Below, one piece after another: positions 1-7,444 of a stretch of 64,000 nt of DNA. The stretch is from an uncultured Collinsella sp. (GTDB lineage: Bacteria > Actinomycetota > Coriobacteriia > Coriobacteriales > Coriobacteriaceae), in contig CAUCTV010000002.1 in the NCBI GenBank assembly GCA_958445895.1, positions 1 through 64,000 of the forward strand. Reading direction: 5' to 3'. A program made the position numbers and the translations under genes. Positions within the stretch are counted from its first letter, which is position 1, and each line of letters starts with the position of its first letter. The notes beneath the pieces were generated by a model that was not told the origin of the DNA, did no database searches, and was given only the letters and a program-made list of their open reading frames with translations.

Positions 1-16
1 ATTCCACCGCAACTTA
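1..16. repeat. Right end of a GTTGCGGTGAAAT-family inverted repeat (truncated by window edge)
   Basis: The first 16 bases read ATTCCACCGCAACTTA. This matches, with one change, the right arm of the inverted repeat at 60325-60351 (ending ATTTCACCGCAACTTA) and the arm at 39351-39363. The left arm would lie outside the window. I infer a third copy of the same dispersed intergenic family. Confidence 0.6.
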
Positions 17-77
17 TCGAGCGCGTGTTTGGTTGGTGCCTGTTGATGGCCTGGGCATCGGGGAGGGTCTGCTCCGT

Positions 78-83
78 TATAAT
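78..83 (+). promoter_or_regulatory. -10 element TATAAT for the DUF1846 gene
   Basis: A perfect TATAAT lies 39 bases before the chosen ATG at 123. No good -35 hexamer is visible at 16-18 bases upstream, so only the -10 is called. Confidence 0.5.
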
Positions 84-122
84 CGCCTAGAACATTAAAT
101 GGAAACGGGACGGGAGCCATAC

Positions 123-1604
123 ATGCGCCAGGGTTTCGACAACGCGAAATATATCGAGCTGCAGGCCGCTCATATTAAGGAGCGCATCTCGCAGTTTGGC
201 GGCAAGCTGTATTTGGAGTTTGGCGGCAAGCTGTTCGATGACTATCATGCCAGCCGCGTGCTGCCGGGTTTTGAGCCGGACAGCAAGTTCCGCATGCTCA
301 AGAGCATCGCCGATGATGTCGAGGTTATCATCGCGATCAACGCGAACCACATCGAGAAAAACAAGGCTCGTGGTGACCTTGGCATTACCTATGACGAGGA
401 TGTGCTACGCCTGGTTGACCTGTTCCGCGGCAACGGCTTTGCTGTCGCGGCCGTGGTCATCACCCAGTACGCCGGCCAACCCGCTGCCGATGTGTTCCGC
501 AACCGCCTGAACGCGCTCGGCATTCCCGCCAAGCTCCACTATCCCATCGAGGGCTATCCGCACGACGTCGACCTGATCGTGTCCGACGACGGCTATGGCA
601 AGAACGAGTTTGTCGAGACCACCCGACCGCTCGTTGTCGTGACGGCGCCCGGCCCTGGCTCGGGCAAGCTCGCCACTTGCCTGTCTCAGCTCTATCACGA
701 GCACAAGCATGGCACGGCCGCCGGCTATGCCAAATTCGAGACCTTCCCGGTTTGGAATCTGCCCCTTACGCATCCGGTCAATATTGCCTACGAGGCCGCC
801 ACGGCAGACCTCGATGACGCCAACATCATCGACTCCTTCCACCTGGAGGCCTACAACAAGACCACGGTCAACTACAACCGCGACGTCGAGGCCTTCCCGG
901 TAGTCCGTGCCCTGATGGAAAAGATCCTGGGCAAGAGCCCCTACCAGAGCCCTACGGACATGGGCGTCAATATGGTCGGCTTTGCCATCACCGATGACGA
1001 TGCCTGCCGCGACGCTTCCAAGATGGAGATCGTCCGCCGCTACTTTACCGCGGTCGAAAATGTGCGCCGTACCGGCGTGGGCGATGAGCAAGTCGACCGT
1101 CTCAAGATTATTATGAAGAAAGCCGGCATCGATAAGAACTACTCACCGGCGCGCTCGGCGGCCCTCACTAGGGAGCAGCTGACGGGTGGTCCCGTGGGTG
1201 CCATGGTCATGCCCGATGGCTCCGTGGTGACCGGTAAGACCTCCACGCGCCTGGGCGCCGCAAGTTCGCTCATTATGAACGCCCTCAAGCATGTCTCGGG
1301 CGTCGACCTTGAGCTCGAGGTCATTAGCGATGAGGCGATCGAGCCCATCAGCAAGCTCAAGACGCATTTCCTGGGCAGCAAAAACCCGCGCCTCCACACC
1401 GACGAGACGCTTATGGCGCTGTCGATCACCTCGGCCACGAGTGAGACGGCCGCTCGCGTCCTTTCGGGCCTGGAGCAGCTGCGCGGTTGCGACGCCTTCT
1501 TTAGCGTGATTATCTCGCCGACGGACGAGACGGTACTGCGCAAACTGGGTATCAACGTGTGCTGCGAGCCCAAGTTTGAGCGCCGCGGTTTCTTCCATCG
1601 CTAA
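123..1604 (+). CDS. DUF1846 (UPF0371) family protein
   Basis: Encodes 493 residues and matches from memory the DUF1846 family, which is conserved in many Firmicutes and Actinobacteria and has no settled function. A glycine-rich stretch, APGPGSGK at about residues 175-182, resembles a nucleotide-binding loop, followed by long family-typical blocks (HPVNIAYEAATADL, SFHLEAYNKT). The ATG at 123 is preferred to an in-frame ATG at 99 because GGGAG lies about 8 bases before it and because the protein then begins MRQGFDNAKYIE, as I recall for the family. The gene is monocistronic, with a -10 box upstream and a strong terminator after it. Family is fairly sure; function unknown. Confidence 0.9.
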   Translation: MRQGFDNAKYIELQAAHIKERISQFGGKLYLEFGGKLFDDYHASRVLPGFEPDSKFRMLKSIADDVEVIIAINANHIEKNKARGDLGITYDEDVLRLVDLFRGNGFAVAAVVITQYAGQPAADVFRNRLNALGIPAKLHYPIEGYPHDVDLIVSDDGYGKNEFVETTRPLVVVTAPGPGSGKLATCLSQLYHEHKHGTAAGYAKFETFPVWNLPLTHPVNIAYEAATADLDDANIIDSFHLEAYNKTTVNYNRDVEAFPVVRALMEKILGKSPYQSPTDMGVNMVGFAITDDDACRDASKMEIVRRYFTAVENVRRTGVGDEQVDRLKIIMKKAGIDKNYSPARSAALTREQLTGGPVGAMVMPDGSVVTGKTSTRLGAASSLIMNALKHVSGVDLELEVISDEAIEPISKLKTHFLGSKNPRLHTDETLMALSITSATSETAARVLSGLEQLRGCDAFFSVIISPTDETVLRKLGINVCCEPKFERRGFFHR

Positions 1605-1638
1605 GTTTGAAGCACCGCGGTAATTGCATTGCATTTTG

Positions 1639-1671
1639 GCCGTATCGGGTTAGCGCCCGGTACGGCTTTTT
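1639..1671 (+). terminator. Rho-independent terminator after DUF1846 gene
   Basis: An 11-pair stem (GCCGTATCGGG with CCCGGTACGGC, one internal mismatch) is followed by five T. Confidence 0.85.
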
Positions 1672-1860
1672 GATCAATATAGCGCCTATTTCGGCGAAAA
1701 ATAGTCGTTTACCTGCCTAGAAACAATTTGAGCGGTATACAATAACCGTAACTGTTTCATCCTTAGCGGGATGCCGCATGATGGATATTACCTGCCATCG
1801 TGAGGTGTGTCGGTCGCGCACGGCGCGTTAGATGCTCGTGCTCGGTTTGAGGAGGCTGCT

Positions 1861-2199
1861 ATGGCGGGCAAGGGTCGTGCGAGTGTCAACGATATGAAGC
1901 GTGTCGAGGTGCTGGTGTTGATGGAGATCGACCAGCAAACCGAAGACAATGGCGGGCCGTATGGTTTCTCGCGCAAAACGCTTGCCGAGCGCGTGGGGGT
2001 TTCGCCGTATCGTGCCCGCGCCGCAATCGATCGCTTGGATTCCGAAGGTATGATTGATGTCGTCTCGCGTTATAGCGACGACGGCGGTCAGCTTGCAAAT
2101 GGCATTTGCCTCACCGAACGTGGTGAGTGGTATCTTGAGGGCGTCCGTACCGGCATGCTCGTTCAAGAAATGCTTGAGGACGAGGTTGCTGATCGATAG
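1861..2199 (+). CDS. Small winged helix-turn-helix protein
   Basis: A 112-residue protein whose middle (about residues 36-72, FSRKTLAERVGVSPYRARAA then IDRLDSEGMIDV) has the pattern of a winged helix-turn-helix DNA-binding domain: recognition helix, then a beta wing leading into SRYSDDGG. No ligand or partner domain is visible. The start is the ATG behind GAGGAGG (1849-1855, five bases before it); an upstream in-frame GTG at 1807 lacks a ribosome site. It stands alone between two terminators and just ahead of pyrG. Probably a transcriptional regulator; target unknown. Confidence 0.75.
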   Translation: MAGKGRASVNDMKRVEVLVLMEIDQQTEDNGGPYGFSRKTLAERVGVSPYRARAAIDRLDSEGMIDVVSRYSDDGGQLANGICLTERGEWYLEGVRTGMLVQEMLEDEVADR

Positions 2200-2223
2200 C
2201 AGCATGTAACCCTTGCCATAGCG

Positions 2224-2256
2224 ACGCCGCCTGGGAAACCGGGCGGCGTTTTGTTT
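2224..2256 (+). terminator. Terminator after the winged-helix gene
   Basis: ACGCCGCC (2224-2231) pairs with GGCGGCGT (2242-2249) around a 10-base loop and runs into TTTTGTTT. Confidence 0.85.
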
Positions 2257-2292
2257 CAAGATTGAGAAATGCAATCGCACGCGAGAAAAATC

Positions 2293-2322
2293 GCGGACGG
2301 TCCGCGGCGCGAGTATTACAAT
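2293..2322 (+). promoter_or_regulatory. pyrG promoter region with a palindrome
   Basis: CGCGGAC-G-GTCCGCG (2293-2307) is a perfect 7-base dyad lying directly upstream of a -10-like TATTACAAT (2314-2322). A second dyad, CGCGA...TCGCG, overlaps its left side. No clear -35 is seen, so the palindrome could be an operator or an activator site for pyrG. Inference only. Confidence 0.35.
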
Positions 2323-2377
2323 GAAGACCCGTAAGATGTGGATAAACAACTTCTACGGGAAGCGCAGGTAACTCAAT

Positions 2378-4039
2378 ATGACCAAGCATGTGTTCGTAAC
2401 CGGTGGCGTGGTTTCGTCCCTGGGCAAGGGTATCACCGCGGCCTCGCTGGGCCGTCTGCTCAAGTCGCGTGGCTACAAAGTAACGATGCAGAAGGCCGAC
2501 CCGTATCTGAACGTCGACCCCGGTACCATGAGCCCGTTCCAGCATGGTGAGGTCTTCGTTACTGAGGATGGTTACGAGTCCGACCTGGACCTGGGCCATT
2601 ACGAGCGCTTTATTGATGAGAACCTGACCCGCGATTCCAACTTTACGACCGGTGCCATCTACAAAAGCCTAATCGCCCGTGAACGTCGCGGCGACTTTTT
2701 GGGCGGTACCGTGCAGGTGATTCCCCACGTCACCAATGCCATTAAGGACAAGTTTCGCCGCATCGAGGAGCAGACCGGCTCCGATGTAGTCATCACCGAG
2801 CTGGGCGGCACGATCGGCGACATCGAGTCCCAACCGTTTGTCGAGGCCATCCGTCAGTACCGCAAGGAGGCCGGCCCCGAGAACGTCTGCTACATCCACG
2901 TGTCGCTCGTTCCCTATATCGCCGCCGCCCACGAGGTCAAGACCAAGCCCACGCAGCATTCCGTCAAGGAGCTCCGCAGCTTTGGCATCCAGCCCGATAT
3001 CATCGTGCTGCGCTCCGACCACCATATCGATGACGCTATCCGCGGAAAGATCGCAAGCTTCTGCGACGTCGACACCGATTGCGTCTTTACCAACGAGGAC
3101 TGCGCGAGCATTTACGATGTCCCGCAGCTGCTTGCCGAGCAGGACTTTGACCTGCGCATTTGCGAGCGCCTTGGTCTGGATCCGCGTGAGCGCGACATGA
3201 GCGAGTGGAACGAGTTCCTGCGCAAACAGAATCACGCCAACCATCACGCCGACAAGGTGAAGATCGCCGTCGTGGGTAAGTACACGCAGCTGCCCGATGC
3301 GTACCTGTCGGTTATCGAGGCCCTGCACCATGCGGGCGTCTTCTACGATCGCCATGTGGACGTCCAGCTGGTCGACGGCGAGAGCCTCGACGAGCAGAAT
3401 GTCTCCGAGGTTCTGGGCGACGCCTCGGGCATCCTGGTTCCCGGCGGCTTTGGCAAGCGCGCCCTGGAGGGCAAGGTCCTCGCGGCCGAGTTTGCCCGTG
3501 AGCACAAGATTCCGTATCTGGGCATTTGCCTGGGTATGCAGGTCGCCGTGTGCGAGTTCGCCCGCAATGTCGTTGGCCTTGCTGGTGCCAGCTCCTCCGA
3601 GTTTGATCCGGACGGTCCGTATAGCGTCATCGATCTGATGAGCTCGCAGGAGGACGTGACCGAGAAGGGCGGCACCATGCGCCTGGGCGCCTATCCGTGC
3701 AAGCTCGCCGCCGATACTCTTGCTCGCGAGGCATATGGCGAGGAACTCGTCTACGAGCGTCACCGTCACCGCTTTGAGTTCAACAACGCCTTCCGCGACC
3801 AGCTCGAGGACGCCGGTTTGGTTATCTCGGGTCTGTCGCCCGACGAGCGCCTGGTCGAGATGGTCGAGTTGCCGCGCGACGTGCATCCGTGGTATGTGGC
3901 AACCCAGGCTCACCCCGAGTTCAAGAGCCGCCCGACCAACCCGCAGCCGCTGTTCCGAGAGTTCGTGCGTGCCTCGATCGGCCAGCACGAGGGTGTCGAC
4001 CGTCTGCAGGTGACGCCCATGAACCTCGCTACGGACTAA
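2378..4039 (+). CDS. pyrG: CTP synthase
   Basis: Makes CTP from UTP, ATP and glutamine in cytoplasmic pyrimidine synthesis. The N-terminal synthetase half begins MTKHVFVTGGVVSSLGKGI and carries ELGGTIGDIES. The C-terminal class I glutamine amidotransferase half has the nucleophile Cys384 in GICLGMQ and the His512/Glu514 pair in QAHPEF. At 553 residues the length is normal for the family. A possible ribosome site (GGAAGCGCAGG) precedes the ATG. The recombinase gene starts two bases after its stop, so the two are probably co-transcribed. Confidence 0.98.
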   Translation: MTKHVFVTGGVVSSLGKGITAASLGRLLKSRGYKVTMQKADPYLNVDPGTMSPFQHGEVFVTEDGYESDLDLGHYERFIDENLTRDSNFTTGAIYKSLIARERRGDFLGGTVQVIPHVTNAIKDKFRRIEEQTGSDVVITELGGTIGDIESQPFVEAIRQYRKEAGPENVCYIHVSLVPYIAAAHEVKTKPTQHSVKELRSFGIQPDIIVLRSDHHIDDAIRGKIASFCDVDTDCVFTNEDCASIYDVPQLLAEQDFDLRICERLGLDPRERDMSEWNEFLRKQNHANHHADKVKIAVVGKYTQLPDAYLSVIEALHHAGVFYDRHVDVQLVDGESLDEQNVSEVLGDASGILVPGGFGKRALEGKVLAAEFAREHKIPYLGICLGMQVAVCEFARNVVGLAGASSSEFDPDGPYSVIDLMSSQEDVTEKGGTMRLGAYPCKLAADTLAREAYGEELVYERHRHRFEFNNAFRDQLEDAGLVISGLSPDERLVEMVELPRDVHPWYVATQAHPEFKSRPTNPQPLFREFVRASIGQHEGVDRLQVTPMNLATD

Positions 4040-4041
4040 GG

Positions 4042-4983
4042 GTGCCGGCGAATAAGGAACATACCGAAGCTACTCCCTCGTCGCTCGCCGTGGCGGCGGG
4101 GGAGTATCTTGATTACCTCGCGGTCGAGCGGGGCTTGGCGCGCAACACGATTGTGGCCTATCGTCGTGACCTGACGACGTACTGCGCCTATCTGGAGCGG
4201 GCGGGTATTGTGTCTTTTGAAGAGGTGACCCGTCAGGTCGTGGAGGGCTTTGTCGCCGATCGCCGCGACGGAGGCTATTCCGACGCCTCGGTGGAGCGCG
4301 CGCTTGCTGCCGTGAAGGGCCTGCATGCCTTTTTGGTGCGCGATGGGGCCGTGGCCCAAAACCCGACGGCGGCGTTGCGCCTGCCTAAAAAGGCTGAGCG
4401 TTTGCCGGAGTATCTATCGGTGGAGGATGTCTCGGCGCTGCTCGATCAAGACTTTCCCGAGGGCGAGATGGGACTGCGCGACCATGCCATCTTGGAAGTG
4501 CTCTACGGATGCGGTTTGCGTGTGAGTGAGCTGGTTGGGCTCGATGTGGGCGATATCCATATTGACGATGGCTTTGTACTCGTTCGCGGTAAGGGCTCAA
4601 AGGAACGCCTGTCCCCACTGGTGGGAAGCGCGGCGCGAGCTCTGACGCTCTATGTAACTGAGGGACGTTCTCGCTTGGCGGCCCATGCCCGCGGAACCGA
4701 GACCTCGGCGGTCTTTTTAAATAAGAACGGACGTCGCCTGTCGCGCCAGGCCGTGCATGCGATATGCGAGCGGTATGGGCGTCAGGTGGGGCTGGTGGGG
4801 CTCCATCCCCATACCTTGCGCCACTCCTTTGCCACCCACATGCTCGCGGGCGGTGCCGACCTGCGTGTGCTGCAGGAGATTTTGGGCCATGCCGATATTT
4901 CGACCACGCAGGTCTACACGCATGTCGACCGAACGCAACTGACCGAGGTCTATCTGGTGGCGCATCCGCTAGCACATCGCTAG
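4042..4983 (+). CDS. xerD: Site-specific tyrosine recombinase, XerC/XerD type
   Basis: 313 residues with an N-terminal SAM-like core-binding domain (about 15-105, EYLDYLAVERGLARNTI) and a C-terminal catalytic domain. The catalytic set is visible: Arg160 (CGLRVSEL), Lys184 (GKGSKER), His257 and Arg260 (HTLRHSFATH), His283 (LGHADI) and Tyr292 (TQVYTHV). Family members resolve chromosome dimers at dif with a partner. The start chosen is the GTG two bases after the pyrG stop; the reading frame stays open further upstream inside pyrG but has no ribosome site there. XerD is favoured over XerC from general style only. A long hairpin terminator follows. Confidence 0.9.
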   Translation: MPANKEHTEATPSSLAVAAGEYLDYLAVERGLARNTIVAYRRDLTTYCAYLERAGIVSFEEVTRQVVEGFVADRRDGGYSDASVERALAAVKGLHAFLVRDGAVAQNPTAALRLPKKAERLPEYLSVEDVSALLDQDFPEGEMGLRDHAILEVLYGCGLRVSELVGLDVGDIHIDDGFVLVRGKGSKERLSPLVGSAARALTLYVTEGRSRLAAHARGTETSAVFLNKNGRRLSRQAVHAICERYGRQVGLVGLHPHTLRHSFATHMLAGGADLRVLQEILGHADISTTQVYTHVDRTQLTEVYLVAHPLAHR

Positions 4984-5018
4984 CACATCGCTGACCTGCA
5001 TATTTATAAATACTAAAG

Positions 5019-5086
5019 GGGACGGGCCCCAGATTGCCGAGACGCACTTTTGCGCGCATGGGCAATCTGGGGCTCGTCCCATTTTT
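5019..5086 (+). terminator. Long hairpin terminator after xerD
   Basis: A 20-base arm, GGGACGGGCCCCAGATTGCC (5019-5038), pairs with 5061-5080 with one wobble and is followed by ATTTTT. The stem is much longer than an ordinary terminator and belongs with the other large intergenic hairpins of this window. Confidence 0.8.
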
Positions 5087-5300
5087 CGCTAGACACCGAC
5101 GCGGCGGTGGGCCGTGTGTACCGTGGGTGGGGGAGTTTGGGGGCGATGTGAACGGCGTGTAAAGGGACGTAAAAATCGCCTCAAGGTCAACTTGAAGGTT
5201 GAGGTTCGCGAGCGTGGTTCTACAGGTGGCATCCCGCCTTTGCTGCAAACACAACATATTGTGTTTTCGAACATATGCTCGGGGGTGTTTTACAACATAT
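5087..5300. other. Gene-free stretch with operator-like repeats upstream of mraZ
   Basis: No convincing gene is seen between the xerD terminator and mraZ. The stretch holds a 26-base dyad with CCTCAA/TTGAGG ends (5179-5204), two direct copies of ACAACATATTG (5251-5261 and 5292-5302) and CGAACATATGCTCG (5268-5281), one base away from the Gram-positive LexA consensus CGAAC-N4-GTTCG. It ends just before the G-rich MraZ-box-like region. Regulatory role is inference. Confidence 0.4.
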
Positions 5301-5342
5301 TGGGGGTGGAATGGTGGGGAGGGGTGGGGGAAGGGGTGGGGA
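5301..5342 (+). promoter_or_regulatory. Candidate MraZ boxes (TGGGG direct repeats)
   Basis: TGGGG occurs at 5301, 5315, 5325 and 5337 with 10-14 base periodicity, and TGG also at 5307 and 5312. MraZ proteins are known to bind short G-rich direct repeats (TGGGN in E. coli) in front of their own operon. The array ends seven bases before the -35 of the mraZ promoter. Confidence 0.5.
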
Positions 5343-5348
5343 AAGGTG

Positions 5349-5377
5349 TTGAAAAATGGGGCAGTTCCCCATATTAT
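5349..5377 (+). promoter_or_regulatory. mraZ / dcw cluster promoter
   Basis: TTGAAA (5349-5354), a 17-base spacer, then TATTAT (5372-5377). The spacer itself contains the palindrome ATGGGG-CAGTT-CCCCAT. Predicted transcription start is near 5384, giving a leader of about 60 bases to mraZ. Confidence 0.7.
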
Positions 5378-5445
5378 TGATGACGTCGACAGGCGGGGTG
5401 GTTCCCCGCGTACGTGCCATCTGAGTAACCGAGGGGAGGGCGCAC

Positions 5446-5880
5446 ATGGGAATGACTGGTGCATACGAGCGCAATCTCGATGCAAAAGGTCGTCTGTCCC
5501 TGCCTGCACCCCTTCGCGAGGAGCTTGGAGAGCACGTTCGCGTGTTCAAAGCCCTGGATGTCGATGCTCTGTACGTGTTCTCTGCCGAGGCCTTCGATAA
5601 GTGGGTCGAAGGACTCTTCGCGGGTCGTGAGGGCCACGAGGGTTTTAACCCGCGTGACATTAACGACCAGAAGCTCATGAGGGCGATCAACAAGCGCACC
5701 ACGTCGATGGATGTGGACAGCGCCGGTCGTATCGGTCTTTCCGAGTCTCTCCGCAAGCAGGCGAACCTCGACCGCGAGGTCACGGTTGTGGGCAACTACG
5801 ACCACCTTGAGGTTTGGGATCGCGCCGCGGCCGATGAGGACGATGACGATGAGGCCCTGCTGGACCTCTTCTTCTCGTAA
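5446..5880 (+). CDS. mraZ: Transcriptional regulator MraZ
   Basis: 144 residues with the two SpoVT/AbrB-like half-domains typical of MraZ, each carrying the DxxGR signature (NLDAKGRLSLP near residues 9-19 and VDSAGRIGLS near 90-99). MraZ represses or tunes its own dcw operon by binding TGGGG-type repeats, and such an array lies about 100 bases upstream. An acidic tail (DEDDDDEA) precedes the C-terminus. Ribosome site GGGGAGGG precedes the ATG. First gene of the division and wall cluster, 20 bases ahead of rsmH. Confidence 0.95.
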   Translation: MGMTGAYERNLDAKGRLSLPAPLREELGEHVRVFKALDVDALYVFSAEAFDKWVEGLFAGREGHEGFNPRDINDQKLMRAINKRTTSMDVDSAGRIGLSESLRKQANLDREVTVVGNYDHLEVWDRAAADEDDDDEALLDLFFS

Positions 5881-5900
5881 GGGCAAGGCACGGGTAACGG

Positions 5901-6866
5901 ATGGAGCGTGGGATCTTGACACAAGAATATCGGCATGAACCTGTCATGCTCGGCGAAGTGCTTGAGTCGCTGCAGCTAAAGAGCGGCTCCGTCGTCTGCG
6001 ATTGCACCCTTGGCGGTGCCGGCCATTCGGTAAAGATGGCCGCGCAGGTGGGGGAGACGGGTCTTTTGCTCGGCGTCGATCAGGACGACATGGCCCTCGA
6101 GGCCGCTGGCGCCCGTCTGGACCGCGAGGTTCCCGGCGTTCCGCACCAGCTGCTGAAGGGCAACTTCGGCGACTTGGACGAGCTGCTTTGCTCGGCCGAG
6201 GTGCCCGGGGTCGATGGCTTCCTGTTCGATTTGGGCGTTTCGTCACCGCAACTCGATATCCCTGGCAGGGGCTTTTCGTATAACGAGGACGCCCCATTGG
6301 ACATGCGGATGGATCCGGGTAATAACACCTTAAACGCAGCTGAGGTCATCAACACCTATAACGAACACGACCTCGCCCGGATTCTACGCGTCTACGGCGA
6401 AGAGAAGTTCGCCTCGCAGATCGCGCGCGAGATCGTGCGCCGCCGCGAGCAAGAACCGATCGAAACCACCGGCCAATTTGTCGAGATCATCAAGGCGGGT
6501 ATCCCGGCTGCCGCTCGTCGGCATGGCGGACACCCGGCCAAGAAAAGTTTCCAGGCCATTCGCATCGAGGTCAATCACGAGCTCGATGTGCTCGAACGAG
6601 GGCTTGATGCCGCCACCAGGTGGCTCAACCCGGGCGGACGTATCTGCGTCATCTCGTATCACTCGCTCGAGGACCGTATCGTAAAGAACCACTTTAAGGA
6701 GATGAGCCAGGGGTGCACGTGTCCGCCGGAGATTCCGGTGTGCGTGTGCGGCAACGTGCCGATACTCAAGGTCATCACCCGCAAACCCCTGGTTGCCCAG
6801 CCTGATGAGGTTGAGCGCAACCCTCGGGCGAGATCAGCCAAAATCCGCGTGGCGCAGCGTCTGTAG
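5901..6866 (+). CDS. rsmH: 16S rRNA (cytosine1402-N4)-methyltransferase RsmH
   Basis: S-adenosylmethionine-dependent enzyme that methylates C1402 of 16S rRNA; also called MraW. Motifs seen: HEPVML near the start, the SAM-binding DCTLGGAGHS (about residues 34-43), FDLGVSSPQLD, and the C-terminal LVAQPDEVERNPRARSAKIR. As annotated from ATG 5901 it has 321 residues. A TTG at 5916, giving MTQEYRHEPVM, is a serious alternative because GGAG (5903-5906) lies nine bases before it and the ATG at 5901 has only a weak site. Confidence 0.95.
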   Translation: MERGILTQEYRHEPVMLGEVLESLQLKSGSVVCDCTLGGAGHSVKMAAQVGETGLLLGVDQDDMALEAAGARLDREVPGVPHQLLKGNFGDLDELLCSAEVPGVDGFLFDLGVSSPQLDIPGRGFSYNEDAPLDMRMDPGNNTLNAAEVINTYNEHDLARILRVYGEEKFASQIAREIVRRREQEPIETTGQFVEIIKAGIPAAARRHGGHPAKKSFQAIRIEVNHELDVLERGLDAATRWLNPGGRICVISYHSLEDRIVKNHFKEMSQGCTCPPEIPVCVCGNVPILKVITRKPLVAQPDEVERNPRARSAKIRVAQRL

Positions 6867-6956
6867 GCGCGACCGCGCGATATTGGACCTCCCGCTCGCA
6901 CCATAAACGAAGCTTAAACACACTACCAACGTACTCGGGATGGGAGGCGGCATATC

Positions 6957-7427
6957 ATGGGCTACAACACTTCAAGCGCAGCACTCGCCTATGATATGAA
7001 CGCCATGCCCGCCTATCGTGAGACGCCGCAGGCCCCCGTTGCTCCCCGTGAGCAGCGCACGCCGCGCTTTGATGTCTACACGGGCGCGGGCCGTCAGGCA
7101 AACCAGGCGGTAAGCCCGGTTTTCATGAGCGTTCTTAAAACGTTTTGCATCATTGCGGCTATCTTCATGACGATCGGCGTCGCCCGCGTGGCGCTCGCCG
7201 GCGTTACGGCCCAGGTGCTCAACAGCAACGCCGAGCTTACCAACGCGCTCGAAAAGGCGACCGATGAGAGCTCCGACCTGGAGGTCATGCATTCGGTCTA
7301 TGGCGCCGACACGCGCATTCGCGACCTTGCGGGCGCTTATGGCATGGTGGAGCCCAGCGAGAGCGTTACACTTGACTTTACGCAGGATGCAGCCGCGGGC
7401 GCCAACGCGACCGCGACCGCTCAATAG
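6957..7427 (+). CDS. ftsL: FtsL-like cell division protein
   Basis: 156 residues at the position where FtsL is encoded (between rsmH and ftsI). A cytoplasmic segment rich in Pro/Arg (1-50) precedes one membrane helix (about 56-82, VFMSVLKTFCIIAAIFMTIG...), then a short heptad-like stretch (about 86-115, LNSNAELTNALEKA) and a Thr/Ala-rich tail. This matches the single-pass coiled-coil design of FtsL/DivIC, which joins FtsQ and FtsW-FtsI in the divisome. The sequence itself is too divergent for certainty, so the name rests on topology and place. Ribosome site GGGAGG. Confidence 0.7.
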   Translation: MGYNTSSAALAYDMNAMPAYRETPQAPVAPREQRTPRFDVYTGAGRQANQAVSPVFMSVLKTFCIIAAIFMTIGVARVALAGVTAQVLNSNAELTNALEKATDESSDLEVMHSVYGADTRIRDLAGAYGMVEPSESVTLDFTQDAAAGANATATAQ

Positions 7428-7444
7428 CAAGACGGTAGCTGAGT

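Noticed and set aside
2669..3988. Minus-strand frame over pyrG
   Set aside because: Shadow of pyrG; no domain and no ribosome site.
3889..4041. N-terminal extension of the recombinase into pyrG
   Set aside because: The extension overlaps pyrG out of frame with Pro/Arg-rich nonsense and lacks a ribosome site; the GTG at 4042 gives the normal family length.
4984..4995. Duplicated CTAGCACATCG at the end of xerD
   Set aside because: A short 11-base direct duplication (near 4970-4990) at the stop codon; too small to interpret and without dif-like character.
5114..5380. 88-codon frame upstream of mraZ
   Set aside because: Runs through the operator-like repeats and the mraZ promoter, has no ribosome site, and the Gly/Val-rich end simply translates the TGGGG array.
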